Positions 34,070-42,177 of a DNA stretch of 64,000 nt are shown here, in pieces. The position numbers and the translations under genes were made by a program. The stretch spans positions 186,001-250,000 of the forward strand of contig NZ_QLMJ01000002.1 in the NCBI RefSeq assembly GCF_003259845.1, read 5' to 3'. Within the stretch, counting starts at the first letter, position 1. The number at the start of each line of letters is the position of its first letter. The notes below the pieces were generated by a model. The model saw nothing but the letters and a program-made list of their open reading frames with translations. It ran no database searches and was not told where the DNA came from. Source of the DNA: Actinoplanes lutulentus. GTDB lineage: Bacteria > Actinomycetota > Actinomycetes > Mycobacteriales > Micromonosporaceae.

Positions 34070-35233
34070 ATGGACTTTGAGCTTTCCGACGAGCAGCGGA
34101 TGTACCGCGACGTGCTCCGCGACTTCGTCGACCGGGAGATCCGCCCGGTCGCGCAGGAGTGGGAGGACTCCGGCCGATACCCCACCGAGATCGTCGAGAA
34201 GATGCGGGTGCTCGGACTGTTCGGCCTCACCGTGCCCGAGGAGTACGGCGGCCTCGGCGCCGACATGGTCAGCTTCGCCCTGACGTTCGAGGAGATCGCC
34301 AAGGGCTGGATGGGCATCGCCGGCATCCTCGGCAGTCACTCCCTGTCCTGCTGGCTCCTCGCCCGGCACGGCACCGAGGAGCAGAAGGCCCGTTACCTCC
34401 CCGACCTGGCGAGCGGGAAGCGCCGGACCGGCATCGCCCTGACCGAGCCGGACGCCGGAACCGACCTGCAGGGCATCAGCACGACCGCGGTCCGCGACGG
34501 GGACTTCTATGTCCTCAACGGCCGCAAGACGTGGATCACGAACGCCCGTTATGCGGACCCGCTGCCGGTGCTGTGCAAGACGGATATCTCCGCTGTCCCG
34601 GCGCACAAGGGTATGTCGGTCATCCTCGTCGAGGCCGGCACGCCCGGCTTCACCGTCGAGCGTGACCTGCCGAAACTCGGCTACAAGGGCACCGAGTCCT
34701 GCGAGGTCCTGTTCGAGAACGTCCGGGTACCCGCCACCCAGCTCCTCGGCGGCGTGGAGGGCCGGGGCATGCAGCAGGTGCTCTCCGGCCTGGAGACCGG
34801 GCGGATCAACGTCGCGGCCCGCGCCCTCGGCATCGCGCAGGCCGCCTACGACGAGGCACTGCGGTACGCGGGCGAACGGCGCGCGTTCGGCCAGATGATC
34901 GGTGAGTTCCAGGCCATCCAACTCAAGATCGCCGAGATGGCGGCGCAGGTGCAGGCGGCCCGGCTGCTCGTCTACTGGGCGGCGTCCCGCTCCGACGGCG
35001 GACACCGCGTCGACATGGAAGCCGGTATGGCCAAGGCGTTCGCCTCGGAGGCCGCCGTGTTCTGCGCGCTGAACTCGATGCAGGTGCACGGCGGTTACGG
35101 ATATTCGAAGGAGTTCATCGTGGAACGCCTGTACCGCGACGCCCCGCTCATGATGATCGGCGAGGGCACCAACGACATCCAGCGTGTGGTCATCGCCCGG
35201 GCGCTGCTGGCCGGGAAGGCGTCCATCGGATGA
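34070..35233 (+). CDS. Acyl-CoA dehydrogenase
   Basis: 387 aa. All landmarks are present: GLFGLTVPEEYGGLGAD, ALTEPDAGTDLQ (FAD loop), WITNARYADP, GERRAFGQMI, and the C-terminal catalytic block YRDAPLMMIGEGTNDIQR with the Glu of IGEGTNDIQ. It introduces a 2,3-double bond into an acyl-CoA and passes electrons to ETF, which is not encoded nearby. It supplies the substrate for the hydratases in the same operon. Confidence 0.95.
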   Translation: MDFELSDEQRMYRDVLRDFVDREIRPVAQEWEDSGRYPTEIVEKMRVLGLFGLTVPEEYGGLGADMVSFALTFEEIAKGWMGIAGILGSHSLSCWLLARHGTEEQKARYLPDLASGKRRTGIALTEPDAGTDLQGISTTAVRDGDFYVLNGRKTWITNARYADPLPVLCKTDISAVPAHKGMSVILVEAGTPGFTVERDLPKLGYKGTESCEVLFENVRVPATQLLGGVEGRGMQQVLSGLETGRINVAARALGIAQAAYDEALRYAGERRAFGQMIGEFQAIQLKIAEMAAQVQAARLLVYWAASRSDGGHRVDMEAGMAKAFASEAAVFCALNSMQVHGGYGYSKEFIVERLYRDAPLMMIGEGTNDIQRVVIARALLAGKASIG

Positions 35234-36054
35234 GATCCTATTTGTACGTCCCCGGCAACCGCCCATCGATGCTGGCCTCGGCGCTGACCCGGGGCGCCGA
35301 CGCCATCATCGTCGACCTGGAGGACGCGGTCCCGCCCGCTTTCAAGGACGAGACTCGCGCCGCTGTCGCCGCCTGGTTGTCCGCGCAATCCCCGGGCGCC
35401 CCGATCTTCGTCCGCGTCAACGTAGGCGCGGCCGGCCTTGCCGACGCCCGCGCGGTGGTGACGGCGTCCTCTTCCGCGCTGCGCGGCCTGGTGGTGGCGA
35501 AAGCCTCGCTGGACCAGCTCGCCGCACTCACCACGATCCTGGACGAGCTCGACCCGGCGGGTGCTGTCACACTCGTACCCCTGCTGGAGACGCCGCAGGC
35601 GCTCCTGGCCGCCGCTGCCATCGCGAGCGCGCCGCGCGTCAGCAGGCTGCAGATCGGCGAAGCCGACCTGGCAGCCGAGCTGGGGGTCACCCTGGGTGAG
35701 GACGAGCGAGAGCTTCTTTTTGTACGCTCCGCCGTGGTCCTGGCCGCCGCAGCAGCCGGCATCGACCCCCCGGCCGCGGCGGTGACCACCGATTTCCGCG
35801 ACCTGGAGTCGTTGCGGCGGACAACGCTGGCCTTGAAACGCCTGGGCTTCCGGGGCCGTGCCTGCATCCACCCGGCCCAGATCCCGGTGGTCCACGAGGT
35901 CTTCACCCCGTCACCGCAGGAATTGGCCGAGGCCCGCGACGTGATCGAACGTTTCGAGGCGGCAGGCGGCGGCGTGTGCCTGGACGCCCGAGGCCGCATG
36001 GTCGACCTGGCCGTCGTGCGAGACGCCCGCCGAACCCTGGCCACCGTCCCCTGA
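35230..36054 (+). CDS. CitE-like CoA-ester lyase (malyl-/citramalyl-CoA lyase type)
   Basis: 274 aa. Hallmarks: RSYLYVPGNRPSML, IIVDLEDAVPP, FVRVN, VPLLETPQAL and RACIHPAQIPVV. HpcH/HpaI-superfamily TIM barrel with Mg ligands in the Glu and Asp of these motifs. It likely cleaves a 2-methylmalyl- or citramalyl-type CoA into pyruvate or glyoxylate and an acyl-CoA. It is the last gene of the 11-gene operon, overlapping the dehydrogenase gene by 4 bp. Reaction inferred from family and from the mesaconyl-type hydratase. Confidence 0.92.
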   Translation: MRSYLYVPGNRPSMLASALTRGADAIIVDLEDAVPPAFKDETRAAVAAWLSAQSPGAPIFVRVNVGAAGLADARAVVTASSSALRGLVVAKASLDQLAALTTILDELDPAGAVTLVPLLETPQALLAAAAIASAPRVSRLQIGEADLAAELGVTLGEDERELLFVRSAVVLAAAAAGIDPPAAAVTTDFRDLESLRRTTLALKRLGFRGRACIHPAQIPVVHEVFTPSPQELAEARDVIERFEAAGGGVCLDARGRMVDLAVVRDARRTLATVP

Positions 36055-36119
36055 TCAGGCTTTCCGCGTGCGCTGACCGGTGCTGCGAGTGGGGATGATC
36101 GTGGCGTAGGTTGGCGGCC

Positions 36120-36577
36120 ATGGCGCAGGGCGGCCGGTATGAGCCGGAACGAATCAAGATGCTGGCTGACGCGGTCTTCGCGATCGCCATGACGCTGCTG
36201 GTGCTGGAGCTCAAGGTTCCCGAGGACGTGTGTTCGTCGGGATTCTGCCGTTCCCCACGGCACTTCTGGGCCGGTACGGTTCGCAGACCTGGGGCATCGT
36301 CCCGTACGCGGTCTGCATGATCGTTCTGGAGTTGCTCCTGACGCTGATGTGGTGGCGCAGCGCCCGCCGCGGCCTGCTCCTCGCCGCGGTCGAGCCGCTC
36401 GAAGTGCGCGTCACGCTGGTCCGGTACCTCGCCGCGGCCTCGGTGTTCGCCGTCTCGGTCCCGGTCGCGTTCCTGGCGCCCGGGTACGCCGCCTGGATCT
36501 GGCTGCTGCTGGCCGTCGCACCGCAACTGGCAGGCAGGACCGCGGGAACAAGTAAAAAACAGAATTCACCTGCATAG
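36120..36577 (+). pseudogene. Remnant of a TMEM175-family (DUF1211) potassium channel gene
   Basis: The first frame (ATG 36120) gives the diagnostic first helix, RIKMLADAVFAIAMTLLVLE, then LKVPED. The frame then changes: near 36229 a different phase resumes with FVGILPFPTALLG, the later channel segment, followed by helices (VCMIVLELLLTLMWW, YAAWIWLLLAVAP). About 70-80 residues between the two pieces are missing, so deletion and frameshift have both occurred. No intact reading frame remains. Confidence 0.8.
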
Positions 36578-36637
36578 ATCATTGCGCATCTGTTGTGATT
36601 CCAGGGAGGGTGCGAGGAATCCCAACGGAGGTGCTTT

Positions 36638-39157
36638 GTGGACTTGTCACGAACGCTGGCCGGACTCGGCACGGCGCTGCTGACCGCGGCGTTGCTCGCT
36701 GAGCCCGCTGCGGCCGCGCCCGGAGACTCCCCCTCGAGCAGGGACTTCGGAAACGGCGCGGAACGCAATGAGGTCGCCGCCCTCGACTCGTTCAGTGCTC
36801 TCAGCAGGACGCTGGGTGCGGCGAGCGTCGAGAGCCGGTGGACGCCCAAGAGCCGAGGTTACCCACGCCAGAACCAGCTCACCGTCTACCCCGAGAACCC
36901 GGACGATCGGTCGATCAAGCTGGGGCTTATTCCGTACCATGGGATTGCGCCCAAGCTGAACGCCCTGCAGGACGTTTCCGACAAGGTCTCCGCCGAAGTG
37001 ATCGGGAAGTCGGCCGGAGGCCGCGACCTGTACCTGGTGACGGTGACCGCGCCGGAGTCGGCGAAGGACGCCGCCAAGCAGGACCACTGGCGGAACCTGA
37101 TCGAGGACAACCCGTGGGCGGCCAAGCGCGACAAATCGCTGGCCAAGAGCTACAAGACCCCGGTCTGGATCAACGCGAACATCCACGGTAATGAGTGGGA
37201 GGGCACCGACGGCGCGCTGCGCGTCATCGAGCGCCTCGCCACCGCGACCGACGCCGCGACGGTGAGTTTCCTCAAGAAGAGCCGTGTCTACGTGACCGTG
37301 ACGAACAACCCGGACGGCCGGGTCGCCGGCACCCGGGCCAACGGTGCCGGCTTCGACATCAACCGTGATCACGCCACCAACGCGCAGCCGGAGTCGCGCG
37401 CGGTCCGTGACGTGGTGATCGGGACGCAGCCGTTCGTGATGCTCGACGAGCACGGGTACACCGGGACGACGCTGATCGAACCGGCCACCCCGCCGCACGG
37501 GCAGAACTACGAGTACGACCTCTACATCAAGCACGCGCTGCCGAACGCGCTCGGCATGGAGGCGGCGATCCAGAAGCTCGGGTACGCCGAGACGACCCGC
37601 GCCGACATCCCGTTCCGGGATTATGCTCCCGGTGACTGGGACGACTGGCCGCCGATTTTCACCCCGATGTACGCGATCTACCAGGGCGCTGTCGGCCACA
37701 CCGTGGAGATCCCGCTCGCCGTCAACAACGCGAACTACACCAACCTGCCGGTCGAGGAACTCCGCCGCCGCTCGGCGATCAACACGGACGTCGCGGCCGC
37801 GACGGTCGAGGCAGCCCTTTCGTACGCGGACACGAACAAGGCGTCCCTGCTCGCCGGCCAGATCGAGCAGTTCCGCCGTGGCTGGGCGGGCGAGGCGTCA
37901 CCGGTGATCCCGGACGGTTTCGTCGACGGGTTCGGCCCGGAGGACCGCTATACGACGACGTTCCCGCGGGCGTACGTGATCCCCGCCGGGACTCCCGCCG
38001 CCACGCGACTGGTCAACCATCTCATCGACAATGATGTCCGGGTCACCAAGGCGCTGCACGGCTTCGCGGTGAACGGCCGTCGTTACGACGCCGGCACCTA
38101 CCTCGTCGACATGCACCAGCCGAAGCGCGGGCTCGCCAACGTGCTGCTGGAGGCCGGCCGGGACATCTCCGATCTCGTACCGCAGATGTACGACATTTCC
38201 GGCTGGAGCCACGGCCTGCTCTGGGGCGCGCCGGTCGACATCAGCCGCAACGCTCTCCCTCGCGTCGCAACAAAGCCGGTGTGGGAGGCTTCCGCTGAGG
38301 GGCGGGTCGACGCCCGCAAGGGCAGCGCGCTGCAGCTCACCCTGAAAGACGGCAACGACGTCCGCGCGGTGAACGAGCTGCTCACCCAGGGGATCAAGCT
38401 GCGTCGCACGGACGCGGCCACCGTCGTGGTCCCGGCCGAGGCGCGGCCCGAGGCCACTGCGTTGGCCACATCCTTGGGGGTACGCTTCAGCGCCGCCCCG
38501 AAGGACGTGAAAGGCGACGTCTTCGACCAGCCGGTGATCGCCGGCGCGGTTTCGGCGGATGAGCTGTTCGCGCTGAAGGAGATGGGCTTCGCCGTCCAGA
38601 CGGTGTCGACGGCCCTGCTCAACGCGGGCGCCTCACTGGCCGAGACAGACACCCTGCTCGTCTCGTCCGGCCTGTCGTACGCGGGCTTGAACGCCACCGG
38701 TAAGGCCACGGTCGACGCCTTCCTGGCCCGGGGCGGTGGCGTGGTCACCCGCGGCGCGACCGGGGCGAACTTCAACGCGGCGACCAAGCTGCTGCCGGCG
38801 GTGGCGACGGCCGGCCGCGGCGACGCGAACGGCGTGGTGAACGTGGTGAACTCCGGCCCGGTCGTCGGCGCCGGCTCGCTGCCGCACTCGTTCGTCTACT
38901 CGCCGCTCTGGTTCACCGGCACCGGTTTCACGGTCGAGCAGCGCTACGGCGCCGTCCCGCTGGTCGCCGGCCACTGGCAGCCGAACGCGGCCGGCACGAA
39001 CGGCCCAGCCCAGGCAGCCGGCCAGGCGGCTGTCGTCTCCGGCACCACGGCGGCCGGCGGCAGCGCGGTGCTGTTCGGCACCGAGCCCCTGTTCCGAGCC
39101 CACCCGAAGGGCTTGTACGCCCAGTACGCCCGAGCCCTCTTCTGGACGGCAGGCTGA
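36638..39157 (+). CDS. Secreted M14-family zinc carboxypeptidase
   Basis: 839 aa from GTG 36638 with GGAGG upstream. Signal peptide to about AEPAAAAPG. The M14 domain follows: zinc ligands in NIHGNEWEG (HxxE) and DEHGY, and catalytic Glu in GHTVEIPLA. The region after about residue 450 is a beta-rich C-terminal domain with SGLSYAGLN and RGGGVVTRGATG, resembling a glutamine-amidotransferase-like fold seen in long secreted M14 proteins. It digests peptides outside the cell. Stand-alone gene ending at a bidirectional terminator. Confidence 0.93.
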   Translation: MDLSRTLAGLGTALLTAALLAEPAAAAPGDSPSSRDFGNGAERNEVAALDSFSALSRTLGAASVESRWTPKSRGYPRQNQLTVYPENPDDRSIKLGLIPYHGIAPKLNALQDVSDKVSAEVIGKSAGGRDLYLVTVTAPESAKDAAKQDHWRNLIEDNPWAAKRDKSLAKSYKTPVWINANIHGNEWEGTDGALRVIERLATATDAATVSFLKKSRVYVTVTNNPDGRVAGTRANGAGFDINRDHATNAQPESRAVRDVVIGTQPFVMLDEHGYTGTTLIEPATPPHGQNYEYDLYIKHALPNALGMEAAIQKLGYAETTRADIPFRDYAPGDWDDWPPIFTPMYAIYQGAVGHTVEIPLAVNNANYTNLPVEELRRRSAINTDVAAATVEAALSYADTNKASLLAGQIEQFRRGWAGEASPVIPDGFVDGFGPEDRYTTTFPRAYVIPAGTPAATRLVNHLIDNDVRVTKALHGFAVNGRRYDAGTYLVDMHQPKRGLANVLLEAGRDISDLVPQMYDISGWSHGLLWGAPVDISRNALPRVATKPVWEASAEGRVDARKGSALQLTLKDGNDVRAVNELLTQGIKLRRTDAATVVVPAEARPEATALATSLGVRFSAAPKDVKGDVFDQPVIAGAVSADELFALKEMGFAVQTVSTALLNAGASLAETDTLLVSSGLSYAGLNATGKATVDAFLARGGGVVTRGATGANFNAATKLLPAVATAGRGDANGVVNVVNSGPVVGAGSLPHSFVYSPLWFTGTGFTVEQRYGAVPLVAGHWQPNAAGTNGPAQAAGQAAVVSGTTAAGGSAVLFGTEPLFRAHPKGLYAQYARALFWTAG

Positions 39158-39169
39158 CCCGAACCCCCG

Positions 39170-39223
39170 CCCGATCTTGTTGAGTTCCCCGGAAACGGGG
39201 CATGCGAACTCGACAAGATCGGG
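39170..39223. terminator. Bidirectional terminator between M14 and RDD genes
   Basis: CCCGATCTTGTTGAGTTC (39170-39187) pairs with GAACTCGACAAGATCGGG (39206-39223), 17 of 18 pairs plus one G-U, between two convergent genes. Confidence 0.85.
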
Positions 39224-39224
39224 C

Positions 39225-39632
39225 TCAGGGGCCCTCGACCACCACGGAGTTGGTGATGCGGTCGTGCAGCGCGCGGTGCTGCTCGCCGAAGATGAAGAAG
39301 CAGTCGATCCAGGCGAACGCGGTCAGCGTCACGATGTTCAGCGCCAGTTTCACGCAGACCTCGCGGACCGCCATCCGGCGCCGGCCGAGCGGCTGCCCGG
39401 TCCGGCCGTCGGTGACGACGTGCCCGAGCAGCCGTTTCGCCGGCGTCTGACCGGCCGGCCAGGTGAACATCGCCCAGATCAGCCAGCCTGCGCCGAGCGT
39501 GACCACCATCAGCAGGACGTCGAGCAGCCCGGCTATGACCCGCCGCCCCGGCGTGACGAGTGACCGGGCCCGCACGAACCCATCCGTGATCGGTGGAGCC
39601 CACCCGTAGGGCATCTGGCGGGGTTCGGTCAT
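39225..39632 (-). CDS. RDD-family membrane protein
   Basis: 135 aa. The RDD start VTPGRRVIAGLLDVLLMV, with Arg and Asp in the first helix, a second helix (LGAGWLIWAMFTW), PAKRLLGHVVTD and a last helix (ALNIVTLTAFAWIDCFFIF) ending in RALHDRITNSVVV are all typical. Function unknown; family members have been linked to stress tolerance and sodium/proton exchange. ATG 39632. Confidence 0.92.
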   Translation of the reverse strand: MTEPRQMPYGWAPPITDGFVRARSLVTPGRRVIAGLLDVLLMVVTLGAGWLIWAMFTWPAGQTPAKRLLGHVVTDGRTGQPLGRRRMAVREVCVKLALNIVTLTAFAWIDCFFIFGEQHRALHDRITNSVVVEGP

Positions 39633-39787
39633 GGTCGCGCCCTTCGTCCGTCGTGGTTGCCCACCCTCGTGCAGACCCCCGGGTACGGCAATCCATCGGA
39701 CGAGTGGCTGGTCAGCCAAAAGCCGGCCGAGGAGCGGGCTCCCGCGATCGCGTCGAACTCCGCACACACAGAAGCAGGTCGAGAGCA

Positions 39788-39858
39788 CACGGTGGGCCCG
39801 CGCGCACGTGGCCGGCCGACCGACACGGTGGGCCCGCGCATACGTGGCCGGCCGGGGA
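39788..39858. repeat. 36-bp tandem repeat, two copies
   Basis: CACGGTGGGCCCGCGC opens each unit at 39788 and 39824, and both continue into ACGTGGCCGGCCG. The core CACGGTGGG also occurs in the repeats at 62816-62893. Confidence 0.88.
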
Positions 39859-39861
39859 ATG

Positions 39862-39889
39862 CGTGACGTCGAACTGTGGCCGGGCGTGT
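39862..39889. repeat. Short dispersed repeat, family C copy 2 (inverted)
   Basis: CGTGACGTCGAACTGTGGCC and the following GGGCGTGT are the reverse complement of 3262-3288 with one mismatch. Confidence 0.75.
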
Positions 39890-39922
39890 TGCGTCCCCGC
39901 AGATCTCGCCGCCGATCGGGGC

Positions 39923-39976
39923 GAGCCGTAGCTCAGAGAGGTCATCAGCCCCGATGACCTCTCTGAGCTATGGCTC
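39923..39976. repeat. 54-bp palindrome family B, solitary copy
   Basis: Arms GAGCCGTAGCTCAGAGAGGT and ACCTCTCTGAGCTATGGCTC pair with one mismatch. The core is CATCAGCCCCGATG. Confidence 0.95.
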
Positions 39977-40061
39977 GTGCCAGGGGCCGGCTCGTGCCAG
40001 CGGCCGGGGCCGGTCCGTTTGGCGGGGCCGAAGGCGTTATCCCACGCGCGCCCCGCCCAGT

Positions 40062-40162
40062 GTGTCGAGTTGAGGTGCGTATCGAACCCGGAATCGACAC
40101 GCGGCAGGCGATCCGCGGGGTGTGTGTCGAGTTTGGGGGCGTAGCGAACCCGAAGTCGACAC
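40062..40162. repeat. 39-bp palindrome family A, pair 3 (inverted composite)
   Basis: Palindromes at 40062-40100 and 40124-40162, starts 62 bp apart with a 23-bp spacer. The flank to about 40205 is the reverse complement of the left part of the 223-bp composite in island 1, so this is an inverted copy. Confidence 0.92.
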
Positions 40163-40251
40163 ACCCGCTCTGGCCTGCGCGATCTTGGGCCGCTGTTCCT
40201 GTCGACGTGATCCAGGCCGAGCGTCAGCTGACGCTGCGCTCGCTCCTGTTG

Positions 40252-42177
40252 TCACTCTTGGGAGTGGGATTCCCAGGTGGCGAACATGGCGGCGTATCGG
40301 CCGGAGGCCGCGAGCAAAACGCTGTGCGGGCCGGATTCGATGATGCCGCCGCTGTCGACGACGATGATGCGGTCGGCGCGGACCGCGGTGGAGAGGCGGT
40401 GCGCGACGAGGATCGCGGTGCGGCCTTCGAGGAGGCGCTGGATGGCGGCTTCGACGCGGAGTTCGGAGCGCAGGTCCAGGCTGGAGGTGGCTTCGTCGAG
40501 GACGACGACGCGGGGTTCGGCGACGAAGACGCGGGCCAGGGCGATGAGCTGGCGTTCGCCGGAGGAGACGGACTGGCCGCGTTCGTGCAGGATCGTGTTT
40601 AGGCCGTCGGGGGAGCGGTCGACCAGGTCACGCAGGCCGACGGCGTCGACGGCGGCTTCGACCACCTCGTCGGCGACGTCCGGGCGGGCGAAGGCGATGT
40701 TGTCACGCAGCGTCCCGGCGAAGAGGAACGGTTCCTGCGGGACCACGCCGACCTGGCGGTGCAGTGATTCGAGGGTGACGTCGCGCAGGTCGTGGCCGTC
40801 GATCAGGACGGTTCCGGAGTCGGGGTCGTAAAGGCGCGATACCAGCTTGGCGAGGGTGGACTTGCCGGCGCCGGTCGGTCCGACGCAGGCGATGGTCTCG
40901 CCGGCGGTGATACGCAGGCTGACGTCGCGCAGGACCGGGCGTTCCGGGAAGTAACCGAACGTGACGCCGCGCAGTTCGATCTCCCCGGTGACCGGAGGCA
41001 TCTTGTGTGCACGGGGCTTTTCCGGCACTGACGGTCTCGTACCCAGCAGGCCTCGCAGTTTGCCGAGCGCGGCGCGGGCCTGCTGATAGTTCGTGTAGAG
41101 CTGGACCAGCTGCTGGACCGGCTGGAAGAACGCGTTGAGGTAGAGCACGAACGCGGTCAGCTCGCCGATTGTGAGCGTGCCGCGCAGGACCATCCGGCCG
41201 CCGATCAGCAGCAGCGCGGCCAGGCCGAGCAGGCCGATCACCGAGGTGCCGGGGCCGTAGATCGCGTTGATCCGGCCGGTGTGGTCGTTGGCGTCGCGGT
41301 ACGCGCCGACCACACCCCGATGTTCGATGACGTTGCGATCCTGCTGGTTGTGCGCGGTGATGACGCGTACGCCGTAGAGGCTCTCGGAGAGGTGCGAGAA
41401 GAGGGAGGCGATGGTGTCGCGCTGCCGGTTGTAGGTGACGTCGGCGGCGCGCCGGAACCAGAGGGAGATGAGCAGCAGAGGCGGGACCACCAGCAGCAAT
41501 GTGATGAGCGCGAGCAGCCAGTTGTAGTGGATCAGCACCGCCGTCACCACGACCATCGTGAGGCCGTGGATCAGGAACTGGGCGAATCCCTCCTGGAGGA
41601 GCTGTTGCAGGGCCTCCACGTCGGAGGTCATCCGGGTCATCGTGACGCCGGCTTTCTCCTTGGTGTAGAAGTCGAGACTCAGGCGTTGCAGATGGGAGAA
41701 GATGCGGACTCGCAGGTCCCGCATGGCGTACGCGGCAAGGCGGCCGGATTGGCGGATCCTGACGCCGGAGGCGAGCGCGGTCAGTCCCACCGACGCGAGG
41801 AAAGCGGTGGCGGCGGTGATGAGGATCGCCGGGTTCTTCCCCGAAATACCGTGATCAATGCCGATCTGCACCAGGAGCGGGCCGGACTGGAGCAGGAGCG
41901 CTTCGATGACCACTGCGATAGCTGCGGTGATCAGCAGGCCGCGCCGGCCGGAGAGCAGCTTCCACAGCGTCAAAACCGACTTGTCCGGCTGCTGAGTGAA
42001 ATCTACGGCCTCACGACCCACCGGCGGCTCGCTGGACTCCAGCTTGGCGATCGCCACGGCCAGCTCCGGCGGCACACCCGTGAACGGCCCACGCGCACCC
42101 GTCCCGCCCATGCCCCGGACCCCGCCCGAGCCCGGACCTCCACCCGGCCCGCCGAACCCGCCGCCGAACATGCTCAC
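40252..42177 (-). CDS. ABC exporter, heterodimer subunit with canonical catalytic site
   Basis: 641 aa. A Gly-rich N-terminal stretch of about 30 residues (MFGGGFGGPGGGPGSGG) precedes six transmembrane helices and the ATPase: Walker A GPTGAGKST, signature SSGERQ, Walker B VVVLDEATSSLD with the catalytic Glu, and AHRLST. Start GTG 42177 overlaps the upstream stop by 4 bp; ATG 42171 is an alternative. With its upstream partner it should form a heterodimeric exporter for a lipophilic molecule, drug or siderophore. Confidence 0.93.
   Translation of the reverse strand: MSMFGGGFGGPGGGPGSGGVRGMGGTGARGPFTGVPPELAVAIAKLESSEPPVGREAVDFTQQPDKSVLTLWKLLSGRRGLLITAAIAVVIEALLLQSGPLLVQIGIDHGISGKNPAILITAATAFLASVGLTALASGVRIRQSGRLAAYAMRDLRVRIFSHLQRLSLDFYTKEKAGVTMTRMTSDVEALQQLLQEGFAQFLIHGLTMVVVTAVLIHYNWLLALITLLLVVPPLLLISLWFRRAADVTYNRQRDTIASLFSHLSESLYGVRVITAHNQQDRNVIEHRGVVGAYRDANDHTGRINAIYGPGTSVIGLLGLAALLLIGGRMVLRGTLTIGELTAFVLYLNAFFQPVQQLVQLYTNYQQARAALGKLRGLLGTRPSVPEKPRAHKMPPVTGEIELRGVTFGYFPERPVLRDVSLRITAGETIACVGPTGAGKSTLAKLVSRLYDPDSGTVLIDGHDLRDVTLESLHRQVGVVPQEPFLFAGTLRDNIAFARPDVADEVVEAAVDAVGLRDLVDRSPDGLNTILHERGQSVSSGERQLIALARVFVAEPRVVVLDEATSSLDLRSELRVEAAIQRLLEGRTAILVAHRLSTAVRADRIIVVDSGGIIESGPHSVLLAASGRYAAMFATWESHSQE

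Larger units (their letters stand above)
39633..40251. other. Repeat island 2 (no convincing gene)
   Basis: 619 bp between an RDD gene and the ABC exporter. It holds a 36-bp tandem duplication, a family C element, a family B palindrome and a pair of family A palindromes. Open frames in all phases are low-complexity and lack start signals. Confidence 0.8.

Noticed and set aside
36111..36320. Intact short gene at the TMEM175 remnant
   Set aside because: Only one helix matches the family, then the frame reads Arg/Ser-rich nonsense while the matching sequence continues in another phase.
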